Below, in pieces: positions 1 to 8,633 of a stretch of 64,000 nucleotides of DNA. Every line of letters starts with the position of its first letter. Positions within the stretch are counted from its first letter, which is position 1. This stretch comes from Nocardioides eburneiflavus. Lineage in GTDB: Bacteria; Actinomycetota; Actinomycetes; Propionibacteriales; Nocardioidaceae. The notes beneath the pieces were generated by a model that was given only the letters and a program-made list of their open reading frames with translations, did not search any database and was not told the DNA's origin. The position numbers were made by a program, and so were the translations under genes. Location: NCBI RefSeq assembly GCF_004785795.1, contig NZ_SRRO01000001.1:3720001-3784000 (forward strand), given 5' to 3'.

Positions 1-469
1 GGAGGCGCAGCTCGACCGCTTCCTCATGCGCACCAGCGTCGGGCACCCGGACGCCGGGTCGACCGAGGCCCTGCTCGCCGAGTCCCGGGTCCGCGACCGC
101 GCCGCCGGCCTGACCCCGGTGATCGGTGCGGCCGAGATCAGCCAGATGAGCCAGCTCGCCGACATGGTCCACGTCGACCCCGCCATCATCCGCTACGTAC
201 GTCAGCTGACCGAGGCGTCCCGCGACGTCCCGGACGTGCGCCTCGGCCTGTCGACCCGCGGTGCGCTGGCCTGGATGAGGGCGGCGAAGGCGTGGGCGCT
301 GGCCGACGGTCGCGGACACGTCGTCCCGGAGGACGTCGCGGTGCTCGCCCAGCCGGTGCTGGGACACCGGATCCTCCTCGTCCCGGGCGCTGCGTTCGGC
401 GAGGTCACCCCCGAGGCGGTCATCCACGACCTGCTGGCGCAGGTCCCGGTGCCTCGCGACCGGGCGTGA
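1..469 (+). CDS. MoxR-family AAA+ ATPase, C-terminal part
   Basis: Only the last ~155 codons lie in the window; the frame is open from base 2 with no start. The opening residues EAQLDRFLMR are the hallmark of the MoxR AAA+ family just after sensor 1, and the rest is the helical lid domain. MoxR ATPases act as chaperone-like partners of proteins encoded beside them. The stop overlaps the next start in a GTGA (466-469), so it is translationally coupled to the DUF58 gene and heads a moxR-DUF58-TgpA operon. The Walker motifs lie outside the window. Confidence 0.93.
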   Translation, partial: EAQLDRFLMRTSVGHPDAGSTEALLAESRVRDRAAGLTPVIGAAEISQMSQLADMVHVDPAIIRYVRQLTEASRDVPDVRLGLSTRGALAWMRAAKAWALADGRGHVVPEDVAVLAQPVLGHRILLVPGAAFGEVTPEAVIHDLLAQVPVPRDRA

Positions 470-1668
470 CCTCGCGACGCCCGACGTCGGTCCGCGCGCG
501 ACTGCGCCGGCTGGCCGGGTTGCTCCCGCAGGCCCTGACGCCGCTGGGCCGCAGCGTCCTGGTCCTGGGCGCGGCCGCGACGGGTGTCGGCGTGTGGCTC
601 AACTGGCACGAGTTCCTCCAGCTCGGAGCGATCGCGCTGGGACTGCTCCTCGTCGGTCTTGCCTGGCAGGTGCTGCCCGGCACGCCGACGGCCGAGCTCG
701 CGCTGCGTCCCAGGCGGCTGGTCGAGGGAGGCCGTACGGCGACCGCGACCCTGCACGTGCAAGCCGGCGCTGCGCCGATGCTCTTCCCCAAGCTCTCGCT
801 CCCGGTCGGGCGCCGCGACGTCAGCGTCCGGATGCCGTTCCTCGGACCGTTCGCCCAGCACGCCACGTCGTTCCCGCTCCCGCCACTGCCCCGCGGGGTG
901 CACGTCGTGGGCCCGGTGTCCTACGAGAAGTCCGACCCCGTGGGGATGGTGTCGCGACGATTCGACATGGGCGCCTCCCTGGAGGTGCTCGTCGCGCCGC
1001 AGGTCACGGACCTGTCCCTGTTCGCGGGAGGCCTCACCAACGATCTCGACGGTGCGACCAGCCAGCAGCTCTCCATGAGTGACCTGGCATTCCACGCCCT
1101 GCGCGAGTACGTCCCGGGTGACGACCTGCGACACGTCCACTGGCGCTCGTCGGCCAAGGCGGGCGAGCTGCTGGTGCGCCAGTACCACGAGACCCGGCGC
1201 GGCCGCGTCACGATCCTCGTGGACGGGTGCCTGTCCTCCTACAGCCGTGCCCGTGACTTCGAGCTCGCCGTGTCGGTGGGTGCCTCCATCGCGCTCCGAT
1301 CGGTGCGCGACGACTTCGACACCTACCTGCGCTGTGGGCCGCACGCAGCCCACGGGCGTGGGGCGTCGGCGATGACCGACATCGCGTGTCGCTTCGTCGC
1401 TCACAGCACGGACGACTACCTCGCCCAGTCGGCGGACGCGGCAGCCGCGGTCACCGGGACCGGGCTGGTCGTCCAGGTGACCGGTGCCAGGCGCGACGTC
1501 GTCGAGCTCGACGCCGTCGCCCGGCGCTTCGGCCAGGGCGCCGACTGGCTCGTGGTGCGCGCGGACAGCGCGAGCGGGGCGCGGCTCTCCGACACCCCTC
1601 GCGTCCGTGAGCTCATGGTGCCCGACCTGTCGCACCTGCGAGAGCTCTTCGAGCGGGGGCTGCGATGA
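466..1668 (+). CDS. DUF58 domain membrane protein
   Basis: A 400-residue protein with a GTG start that overlaps the moxR stop (GTGA). Two hydrophobic segments at about residues 25-65 anchor it in the membrane. The DUF58 signature REYVPGDDLRHVHWRSSAK follows at about residue 213, then a VWA-like half. DUF58 proteins are encoded with MoxR ATPases and TgpA-type transglutaminases and are thought to be MoxR clients. A longer open frame exists upstream but runs inside moxR; the overlap start is preferred because the DUF58 fold then begins with its usual basic N terminus. It ends in an ATGA overlap with the next gene. Confidence 0.92.
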   Translation: MTSRRPTSVRARLRRLAGLLPQALTPLGRSVLVLGAAATGVGVWLNWHEFLQLGAIALGLLLVGLAWQVLPGTPTAELALRPRRLVEGGRTATATLHVQAGAAPMLFPKLSLPVGRRDVSVRMPFLGPFAQHATSFPLPPLPRGVHVVGPVSYEKSDPVGMVSRRFDMGASLEVLVAPQVTDLSLFAGGLTNDLDGATSQQLSMSDLAFHALREYVPGDDLRHVHWRSSAKAGELLVRQYHETRRGRVTILVDGCLSSYSRARDFELAVSVGASIALRSVRDDFDTYLRCGPHAAHGRGASAMTDIACRFVAHSTDDYLAQSADAAAAVTGTGLVVQVTGARRDVVELDAVARRFGQGADWLVVRADSASGARLSDTPRVRELMVPDLSHLRELFERGLR

Positions 1669-3839
1669 ACGAGAAGGGCACCCGGGAGGGAGTCATCGAT
1701 GCCCTGGTCGTCCTGGGGGCGATCGCTGGCGTGCTGACCCTCCTCGACGAGAGCTTCTGGTCGCGCGACTACCTCGTCGCCGGCCTCGTGCCGGTGGTCC
1801 TGCTGCTCGCGGTCGCCTGGGGCCTGCGGCGCTGGCAGGAGGGCGTGTGGATCTACACGCTCGTCGCCCTGCTCGCCTACGCACCGGTCGGCGCCATCGC
1901 CGCGCTGCGCCAGCCCGGTCCCTGGGCAGTGCCGACCTTCGAGACCATGAACCAGGTGCTGGGGGACACGATCGTGGCGCCCCGCTTGTTCGTGAGCACG
2001 TTGCCCCCGGTGGAGGCGTCGGGGACGATCATGCTCCTGCCGTACGCGATCGGCTTCGCCGCGGCCGTGCCGGCGGCCTGGCTCGCACTCGCGACGAACC
2101 GACCGATCGCGCCGGCCATCCCCCTGGTGGCGGCGTTGGGAGCGACGATCCCGGTGGCGGTGCTGGTGCCCGACCACTACATCCTGCGCGGAGTCGTCCT
2201 GGCGGCGGCGTTGGTGACCTGGGCGACCGCCCGGGCTCGCCGGGCCGAGTCGCTCGCCGGGGGTCAGCGGTCCGGCCTGGTGGGCACGCTGGCTGCCATC
2301 GTGGTCGTGGTCGGGGTCGCGGCGGTCGTGACGGTGCTGGTCCCGGACAACGACCAGACGGACCGGAAGCGGCTCGACCCGGCGGCTGACGAGCAGGTGG
2401 CGACGCGAGGTGCCGGCTCGATGGTGCCATCGACCGGCGGTCGTCAGGAGCTGTTCCGCGTCACCGGCGCCCCGATCGGTGCCCGGATGCGGTTCGGTGC
2501 CCTCGACCTCTACGACGGAGAAGCCTGGGTGCCGGCCGAGCAGTCTCCCGGAGCAGGCGCGGTGGGCACGTTCCGACGTCTCGGCCGGACGGTCGAGCCT
2601 CTACGCCCCGGTCCGGAGACGACTGTCCGGGTCCGGATCCGGCCCGCCTACTCGAGCGCCTGGCTGCCGATGATCGGAGACCTGACCAGCATCGACCTCG
2701 ACTACCGGGACGGTCGCACCCAGCTGAAGGACGTCCGCTACAACCAGGCCACGTCCAGCGCTGTCGTCGTCGGAGGTGTCGACCCGCGCGACGACTACAC
2801 GTTCACCGCGGTGCTCCCGCCGGACGACATCTCCCGCAGGGACCCGGCGATGGCGGCCACTTCGGAGCAGCGTCAGCCGGACGGCGCCTTCCTCGACCAG
2901 TTCCTGACGGCGTTCGACCGAGCGGAGCTCACACCGGTGCAGCGCGTCCTGCTGCTCGCGCGCTACCTCCGGCAGAACGGTGCGGTGCGACTGTCGGGGC
3001 CCTCGTCACAGGATCCCATCGACCTCGGGTTGCGGCTCCTGGGCGCCGAGCGGATGACCGCCACGCCCTTCCAGTACTCCGCCGTGACAGCCCTGGGCGC
3101 ATCCCGGCTGGGGGTGCCGGGGCGGGTGGTCGTCGGGGCTCGGATCGGCCCGCGCGGCATCGTCAGGGAGACCGACGTGTTCTCGTGGGTCGAGCTGCAG
3201 CTCTCGGACGGGAGCTGGCGGGCGCTCGCCCCGGAGCGCTACACAGGCGTGCACCGGCACGCCGAGGAGCAGCCCGACGCGGTGGCCGGTGCCTCCGCGT
3301 GGGTGGCGGGCGCACTCGACCTCGACGACGACGAGGTCAGGGTCAAGATCCCGAAGGGGGCGGACATCGAGCTGTCGCCGGATGCCGTCATCGAGGAGGA
3401 GGCCGACCCGTGGGAGGTGATCGGTCTCGCGGCCGCGGCGCTGGCCGGCGCCGCGCTGCTGGCCGGGCTCGCCGTGCCCGGGGTCAAGCTCGCCCGCCGT
3501 CGACGCCGCAGGACGGCGGGGGGCTGGTCGGGGGTCTACGTCAACGGGTGGCAGGAGGTCCTCGATGCCGCCCGCGACCGCGGCACCCCGGTGCCGGAGG
3601 GGTGGGGCCGCCTCGCGCAGGCGACCGCCCTGGGCGCCGGGGTCGACCTGGTCCGACAAGCAGACGCTGCCGTGTTCGCACCGCAGGCCGGACCCGCCGA
3701 GGACGGTCGTGAGTTCTGGGAGGAGTGCCAGCGCCTGCGCCGACAGCTGCTGGCGGAGACCGACGTACGCCGCCGGGCGTGGGCCCTGTTCAACCCGGCA
3801 TCGCTGCTGGCCGGCTGGGCACGGCGCAGGAGCCGGTAG
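1665..3839 (+). CDS. TgpA-like membrane protein with degenerate transglutaminase domain
   Basis: A 724-residue protein, third in the moxR-DUF58-TgpA operon (ATGA overlap with DUF58). The first ~220 residues form several membrane helices (DUF3488 region), followed by an extracellular part, a transglutaminase-like core at about 455-525, and a last membrane helix near 585-610 with a cytoplasmic tail. The core keeps the fold signature (ASRLGVPGRVVVGARI; FSWVELQLSDGSW), but the positions normally holding the Cys-His-Asp triad read Pro468, Phe506 and Ala522. It therefore looks like a pseudo-enzyme that keeps a structural or binding role in the MoxR complex. Alignment to active TgpA proteins was done by eye from memory. 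Confidence 0.88.
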   Translation: MNEKGTREGVIDALVVLGAIAGVLTLLDESFWSRDYLVAGLVPVVLLLAVAWGLRRWQEGVWIYTLVALLAYAPVGAIAALRQPGPWAVPTFETMNQVLGDTIVAPRLFVSTLPPVEASGTIMLLPYAIGFAAAVPAAWLALATNRPIAPAIPLVAALGATIPVAVLVPDHYILRGVVLAAALVTWATARARRAESLAGGQRSGLVGTLAAIVVVVGVAAVVTVLVPDNDQTDRKRLDPAADEQVATRGAGSMVPSTGGRQELFRVTGAPIGARMRFGALDLYDGEAWVPAEQSPGAGAVGTFRRLGRTVEPLRPGPETTVRVRIRPAYSSAWLPMIGDLTSIDLDYRDGRTQLKDVRYNQATSSAVVVGGVDPRDDYTFTAVLPPDDISRRDPAMAATSEQRQPDGAFLDQFLTAFDRAELTPVQRVLLLARYLRQNGAVRLSGPSSQDPIDLGLRLLGAERMTATPFQYSAVTALGASRLGVPGRVVVGARIGPRGIVRETDVFSWVELQLSDGSWRALAPERYTGVHRHAEEQPDAVAGASAWVAGALDLDDDEVRVKIPKGADIELSPDAVIEEEADPWEVIGLAAAALAGAALLAGLAVPGVKLARRRRRRTAGGWSGVYVNGWQEVLDAARDRGTPVPEGWGRLAQATALGAGVDLVRQADAAVFAPQAGPAEDGREFWEECQRLRRQLLAETDVRRRAWALFNPASLLAGWARRRSR

Positions 3840-3842
3840 CGG

Positions 3843-4661
3843 TCATCGGACGAGCTCCGCGACGAAGATCGCCGTCCCCGGGGTCAGCCGCCCCCGGACG
3901 CGCGACCACCCGCCCCAGACGCGGTCGTGCCCCTCGGGCCACTCGGGCTCGACGAGGTCGGTCAGCCGGAAGCCGTGGCTCGCGAGGAGGCGTACCCAGT
4001 CGCCGAGGGTGCGGTGGTGCTCGACGTAGGACACGACTCCCGTCGCGTCGTCGATCTCGACGTAGGGCGTTCGGTCCCAGTAGGACTGGGTCGCGGTGAG
4101 ACCCGCCTCGCCGGGGTCGTCGGGGAACATCCATCGAGTGGGGTGGGTGATGGAGAACGCGAAGCGCCCTCCCGGGCGCAGCACCCGCGCGACCTCGGCG
4201 ACCGCCACGTCGATGTCACTGATGAACTGCAGCGCGCCGAAGGAGCAGAAGACGACGTCGAAGGCAGATGCGACGAAGGGGAGCGCGGTCGCTGTCGCGC
4301 GTACGGACGGGACCGCCACCCCCGTCTCCCCGTCGAGCCGCAGCGAGTGCTGGAGCTGGCGGTGCGAGAGGTCGAGGCCGTATCCGCGCCCGCCGTGGGT
4401 GCGTACCCACCGTGAGCACTGACCGGCTCCGCTGCCCACCTCGAGGACGTCGAGCCCCTCGACGTCGCCGAGGACGCGCAGCTCGTCCTCCGTGTGGCCC
4501 TCCGGACCCCAGACGAACCCGGAGTCTCCGAGGAAGGCGCCGTGGGTGGCCTGGTACTCGTCGGCGTAGCGGTCCCAGTCGGGGCCGTTGGCCAGGCGCG
4601 ACTCCTGCTCGGAGACGGCCCTGCGCTCGACGCGGACCGACTGCGGTTGGTGATCCTGCAC
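3843..4661 (-). CDS. class I SAM-dependent methyltransferase
   Basis: 272 residues from a GTG that sits 6 nt after a TACGCT hexamer and has no Shine-Dalgarno, which argues for a leaderless start. The SAM-binding motif I is VLEVGSGAGQCS, followed by an acidic loop (GLDLS) and the post-I segment ALPFVASAFDVVFCSF, typical of the Methyltransf_11 group. The C-terminal part (RWMFPDDPGEAGLTATQSY) is typical of actinobacterial small-molecule methyltransferases. The substrate cannot be told. It converges on the TgpA-like gene with a 3-base gap. Confidence 0.88.
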   Translation of the reverse strand: MQDHQPQSVRVERRAVSEQESRLANGPDWDRYADEYQATHGAFLGDSGFVWGPEGHTEDELRVLGDVEGLDVLEVGSGAGQCSRWVRTHGGRGYGLDLSHRQLQHSLRLDGETGVAVPSVRATATALPFVASAFDVVFCSFGALQFISDIDVAVAEVARVLRPGGRFAFSITHPTRWMFPDDPGEAGLTATQSYWDRTPYVEIDDATGVVSYVEHHRTLGDWVRLLASHGFRLTDLVEPEWPEGHDRVWGGWSRVRGRLTPGTAIFVAELVR

Positions 4662-4667
4662 GGGTGG

Positions 4668-4673
4668 AGCGTA
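4668..4673 (-). promoter_or_regulatory. -10 element, leaderless, for the methyltransferase
   Basis: TACGCT on the minus strand, 6 nt before the GTG at 4661; no Shine-Dalgarno between them. Confidence 0.55.
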
Positions 4674-4743
4674 GTTGCCGGACACGGCAGTGCCGGTGCG
4701 CCGGGCAGGTTGCCCGGTGCACCGGCACCTCAGGGGCGCGAGC

Positions 4744-7324
4744 TCAGCCGATCGGCGTCCGTCCGGAGCGCCCACCGGGGTTGCGCGGGCCGGAGTAGAA
4801 GTCGGCCGGGTTGGAGCGGGCCTTGACCTCGACCCCGTCACGTACGCCGCCGCGGTCGGTGTCGCACTTGGTCGGGTCGGTCTTGTCGTTGCCCCACCGC
4901 TTGTTCGCCTTGCCGGTCTTCTCGACCTTGTCGTCCAGGCCGTCGCGGTCGGTGTCCTGCTTCGTCGGGTCGGTCCGGGTCCCGCCGATCACGAAGGAGC
5001 CCTTCCTGGTCGTCACCCGCTGCTTGATCCTGTAGCCGCGGACCTCCTTGCCGTCGGCGAGGCCGTCCTTGTCGGTGTCCGCGTCCAGCGGGTCCGTCCG
5101 GACGAGGATCGCCGTACGGACCTTCCTGCCACAGACCTCGAACCGCTCCTTGATCCGCACCCCGCTGACCTCGCGGCCGTCGGTGATGCGGTCGCCGTCC
5201 GTGTCGCTGTCGAGCGGGTCGGTCCCGTGGACGTCGACCTCCGCGCCGTCGGTCAACCCGTCGTTGTCCGTGTCCGGGTCGAGCGGGTCGGTGCCGGTGG
5301 TGTTGACCTCCGCGCCGTCGGTGAGGCCGTCGTCGTCGGTGTCGGGGTCGTTTGGGGTCGGTGCCGATCGTCCCCTCCTGCCCGTCTGGCAGGCCGTCGC
5401 CGTCGGTGTCACCCGGGACCGGGGGCGTCGGCGCCACGATGGTGAAGCTGACGGTGTCGGCCGGGCTGGGGTTGCCGGCGGCGTCTTCCTGCGTGGCGGT
5501 CACCGTGTGCGGGCCGAGCGGCAGCGCGACCGTGGGGGAGCAGGACCACGTGGTGTCGGTGGCGACGACCGCGGTGCACAGGACGGTCGAGCCCTCCGAG
5601 ACGGTCACGGTCGCCCCGGGCTCACCGGTGCCGCTGATCTGCGGCGTGGTGTCCTGCACGGATGCGCCCTCGGCCGGCGCGGTGATCACCGGTGCTGCGG
5701 GCGGATCGGTGTCGTCCGCGTCGGGGTCGACGGTGAACGTGGTGGTGGCGGTGGCGGTGTTGCCGACCTCGTCCTCCGCGGTCACCGTGAAGGTGTGCTC
5801 CCCGGGCAGCAGCGGCAGGGACGGGGTGCAGGACCAGGTGCCGTCCGGCTCGACGGTGGTGCTGCAGACCGGCAGGCCCCCCTCGGTGACGTCGATGGTG
5901 GCACCCGCCTCGCCGGTGCCCGAGACCTCAGGCGTCGCGTCGGGGATGGTGGACCCGTCGGCCGGCGTGAGGACGTCCACCGTGGTCGCGGTGTCGACCT
6001 CGAAGGTGACCGTGTCCGGCTCGGACGTGTTGCCCGCGTCGTCCGTGGCGGTGGCGCTGTAGGTGGCCTCGCCCTCGGGCAGGTCCTCGTCGGGCGTGCA
6101 GCCCCACGAGCCGCCCTCGGCGACGTCGGTGCAGACCTCGTTGCCGTCCGCGTCCTCCACGACGACCGTCGAGCCGGGCTCGGCGGTCCCGGAGAACTCG
6201 GGCGTCGCGTCGCTGGTCACGTCGCCGTCGGTCGGGGTGTCGATGACGGGAGCAGCCGGGGCCTCGTCGTCGACGGCGCACTCGACGCCCCCCTCGGGGG
6301 CGATGGCCTGGGCCGACATCGGCGCCACGTCGAGGGAGAAGTCGGCCACCGGCGGCAGGAGGGGCGTCGCGTCGAGGACCTCGACGTCGATGCGCAGCAG
6401 CGCGTCGAGCGTGCCCTGGCCGGTCGCACCGGTGGACTGGTCGGTCGGCGTGAACGCGGTGACGGACAGGTCCACCAGCGGCTCGAGCAGGACGGGCAGG
6501 TCGATCTGCTGCGGCGTGCCGTTCAGCGGGATGTCGACGGGCGTGCCGCCGACGGTCGCCGTGACGGTGGGTGGGTCGACGAACCCGGCCGAGCCGGTGG
6601 TGCCGTCGGACCGTGCCTCCAGGACGACCGGGTTCGTGACGTCCACGGTGACGGCGCCGCCGAGCAGGTCGATGTCGCCCACGGTGGTCGTGGTGGTCGA
6701 GACGACGTCGGAGCCGTCTGCGTCGTCGACGAGGGCGGTGCGCGTACGGGTCTGCGAGTCCGTCATCTCGGCGAGGGTGCCGACCGGGTCCGGAGCGTCG
6801 ACGAGCGTGACTCCGGCGAGGGTGGTGAGGGAGTCCGAGAGCACTCGCTCGCCGTCGACCGCCGGCACGCAGGCGTCGCTGCCCGCCCAGGCAGCCTGGA
6901 CGTCGCCGGTGATGACCCCGACGTCGGCGACGGCGTCGACGGGGACGTCGGCGAGGGTCTCCGCGGGCGGGTCGGCGCTCGGCGGCGCCGTGACGCTGGT
7001 GCCGTCCGCCGTGATGGTCACGCCGTCGAGCACCAGGCTCGCGTCCAGGTTGGCGGACGCGGCCGTCGAGCTGCCGTCGGTGGTCGTGCCGGTGACCGAG
7101 CTGCGGCTGTGCCCGACCACGAGACCGGCCACGTCCAGACCGAGGACGTCACCCGTCAGGTCCACGATGTCGCCGTGCGCGTCGGCCGAGTAGGCCGCGG
7201 GAAGTGGTGCCGCTGCGGCTGGCGCCTGGGTCAGGGCCAGGAGAGACCCGGGCAGGGCGAGGGCGGTTGCCACCGCTGCTGCTCTGGAGAGCCGACCCCG
7301 TGTCCGGCGCTGTCGTGCATGCAT
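4744..7324 (-). CDS. secreted Ig-like / TSP3-repeat surface protein, frameshifted
   Basis: ATG at 7324 with an AGGGGG ribosome-binding site 8-12 nt upstream and a signal peptide (residues ~1-39, ending AAAAAP). Residues ~40-350 form a beta-rich domain (AYSADAHGDIVDLTGD...) recalling choice-of-anchor G-type N termini, which is a tentative call. Three bacterial Ig-like repeats follow (about 350-632), each with an SGTxEPGxTV core and a paired-Cys strand (C..V....SW.C). From about 640 there are calcium-binding thrombospondin type-3-like repeats (DTDxDGLxDGxEV). After residue ~657 an extra base in the AAA run (5351-5353) throws the frame. Removing it restores a 859-residue protein ending at 4744, whereas the unshifted frame runs to 4838 as low-complexity arginine-rich sequence. 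No LPxTG or terminal membrane anchor is seen. Likely a cell-surface or adhesin-like protein if the frame is really intact. Confidence 0.82.
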
Positions 7325-7353
7325 CGTTCGTTCCCCCTGTGATGCTCGGCGTG

Positions 7354-7376
7354 CGCAGATCTTCGGACGATCTGCG
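7354..7376 (-). repeat. inverted repeat in leader of surface-protein gene
   Basis: CGCAGATC (7354-7361) and GATCTGCG (7369-7376) are perfect 8-base arms around a 7-base loop, 30 nt before the surface-protein ATG. It could be a leader hairpin or an operator. Confidence 0.6.
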
Positions 7377-7487
7377 TCACGGCTACTGCTGATCTAACAA
7401 AAGCAACGAGACATGCACGAGGAGGTGATACAAACTTTACCCAAAGGGATGAGTCGCCCTCGCCGGTGCAGACCAGCTCGGTCGTGC

Positions 7488-7493
7488 CACGAT
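7488..7493 (+). promoter_or_regulatory. -10-like element for the phosphotransferase gene
   Basis: CACGAT, 6 nt before the GTG at 7500; no Shine-Dalgarno. Confidence 0.4.
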
Positions 7494-7499
7494 GAGGCG

Positions 7500-8402
7500 G
7501 TGAGCGAGCCGACGACGTCCCTGACGCCATTGGCGGGAGGTCACTCGGGCCGCACCTTCCTCGGTGACGCCGGTGGCGAGCGCGTGGTCGTACGGCTCCA
7601 TCCGCCCGACGACGTGCGCGGTGCGCAGGCTCCCGAGATCGACTGCTCGGTCCTCGGGCTGGTCCGCGGGCTGCTGCCCGTGGCCGACGTGCTCGAGGTG
7701 CGCCGCCCGATGGCAGACGCCGGCACCCCGGGTCTGCTGGTGACCTCGTTCCTGCCGGGGGAGCGCGGGGACGTCGTCGTCGAGCGCCTGGTCGCCGCCG
7801 GGGACTCGGACGGGTTGCGGCGTATCGGGCGGGCGCTCGGGGCGGTCGCGGCCGGCCTCGCGGGGATGCCGATGCTGCGGCCCGGACCCTTCCTCGACGC
7901 CGACCTCACCCTGGGACGCTTCCCCGACGACGACCTGGCCGCCTGGGCCGCCGCCCGCCTGCCCGGCTGGCCCGCGGGGTTGCGGCGCAACCTGTCGCAG
8001 GTGTGCCGCCGGGCGCAGGACCTGCTGGACACGGTGGGACGCGCCTGCCTGGTCCACAGCGACCTCAACCCCAAGAACGTCCTGGTCGACCCCGCCACCC
8101 TCGAGGTCACCGGGGTGCTCGACTGGGAGTACGCCCACGCGGGCCACCCGTGGACCGACCTGGGCAACCTGCTGCGGTTCGACCGGCATCCGGCGTACGC
8201 CTCCGGAGCCCTCGACGCGTGGGTGTCGCTGCGCGGCGGCGAGGCCGCGACGGTGCTCGACGGCGCCCGGTCGGCCGACCTGAGGGCGCTGGTGGACCTC
8301 GCCGGCCGGGTGGGGGAGAACCCCGTCGCGGACCGCGCCGAGGAGCTGCTCCGGGCGATCGCGGACGCGGGTGACGTGCACGCCTGGCCCTTCGCCGGTT
8401 GA
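7500..8402 (+). CDS. APH-family phosphotransferase
   Basis: 300 residues from GTG 7500. It is an aminoglycoside/choline-kinase-like fold: a glycine-rich nucleotide loop GGHSGRTFLGD near the N terminus, the catalytic loop HSDLNPKN (His186, Asp188, Asn193) and a metal-binding DWE (Asp208) followed by AHAGHPWTDLGNLLRF, typical of the family. The substrate is not predictable; many members phosphorylate metabolites rather than antibiotics, so a resistance role should not be assumed. An in-frame ATG upstream at 7413 exists, but the glycine-loop domain fits the GTG start better. Confidence 0.88.
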   Translation: MSEPTTSLTPLAGGHSGRTFLGDAGGERVVVRLHPPDDVRGAQAPEIDCSVLGLVRGLLPVADVLEVRRPMADAGTPGLLVTSFLPGERGDVVVERLVAAGDSDGLRRIGRALGAVAAGLAGMPMLRPGPFLDADLTLGRFPDDDLAAWAAARLPGWPAGLRRNLSQVCRRAQDLLDTVGRACLVHSDLNPKNVLVDPATLEVTGVLDWEYAHAGHPWTDLGNLLRFDRHPAYASGALDAWVSLRGGEAATVLDGARSADLRALVDLAGRVGENPVADRAEELLRAIADAGDVHAWPFAG

Positions 8403-8450
8403 GCGTGGAGTGAGCGTGGTGACGAGCGTGCGCTGAGCGTGCGGCGCCGG

Positions 8451-8481
8451 TTGGACGTGGGCCCGCGCGGGCGCGTACTCT
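8451..8481 (+). promoter_or_regulatory. candidate rpsA promoter
   Basis: TTGGAC (8451-8456) and TACTCT (8476-8481), 19 nt apart, lie 150 nt upstream of the S1 start. The spacing is slightly long, so this is tentative. The remaining ~150-nt leader shows no clear element. Just upstream (8401-8443) the octamer TGAGCGTG recurs three times. Confidence 0.35.
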
Positions 8482-8633
8482 CAGGAGTTGCGCCAGTCGT
8501 CTGCCCGGCTTCCATACCGAGCGAACCCGTGCTCGCCGAGCTCGCGTCAGTGACCCGTCACCGACGAGTGCCAGTGAAACAGACGATCGTGCGCGTCCGC
8601 ACGACTCCATCCATCCAAGGAATCACTTCCCAT

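Larger units (their letters stand above)
7325..7499. other. AT-richer divergent promoter region
   Basis: The gap between the divergent surface-protein and phosphotransferase genes is clearly less GC-rich than the rest, with the patch TGATCTAACAAAAGCAACG near 7389-7407. An inverted repeat (7354-7376) lies in the probable leader of the surface-protein gene. No riboswitch class was recognised. Confidence 0.5.

Noticed and set aside
7500..8402. Antibiotic-resistance kinase call for the APH-family gene
   Set aside because: Only the generic kinase-fold motifs are present; there is no evidence for aminoglycoside specificity.
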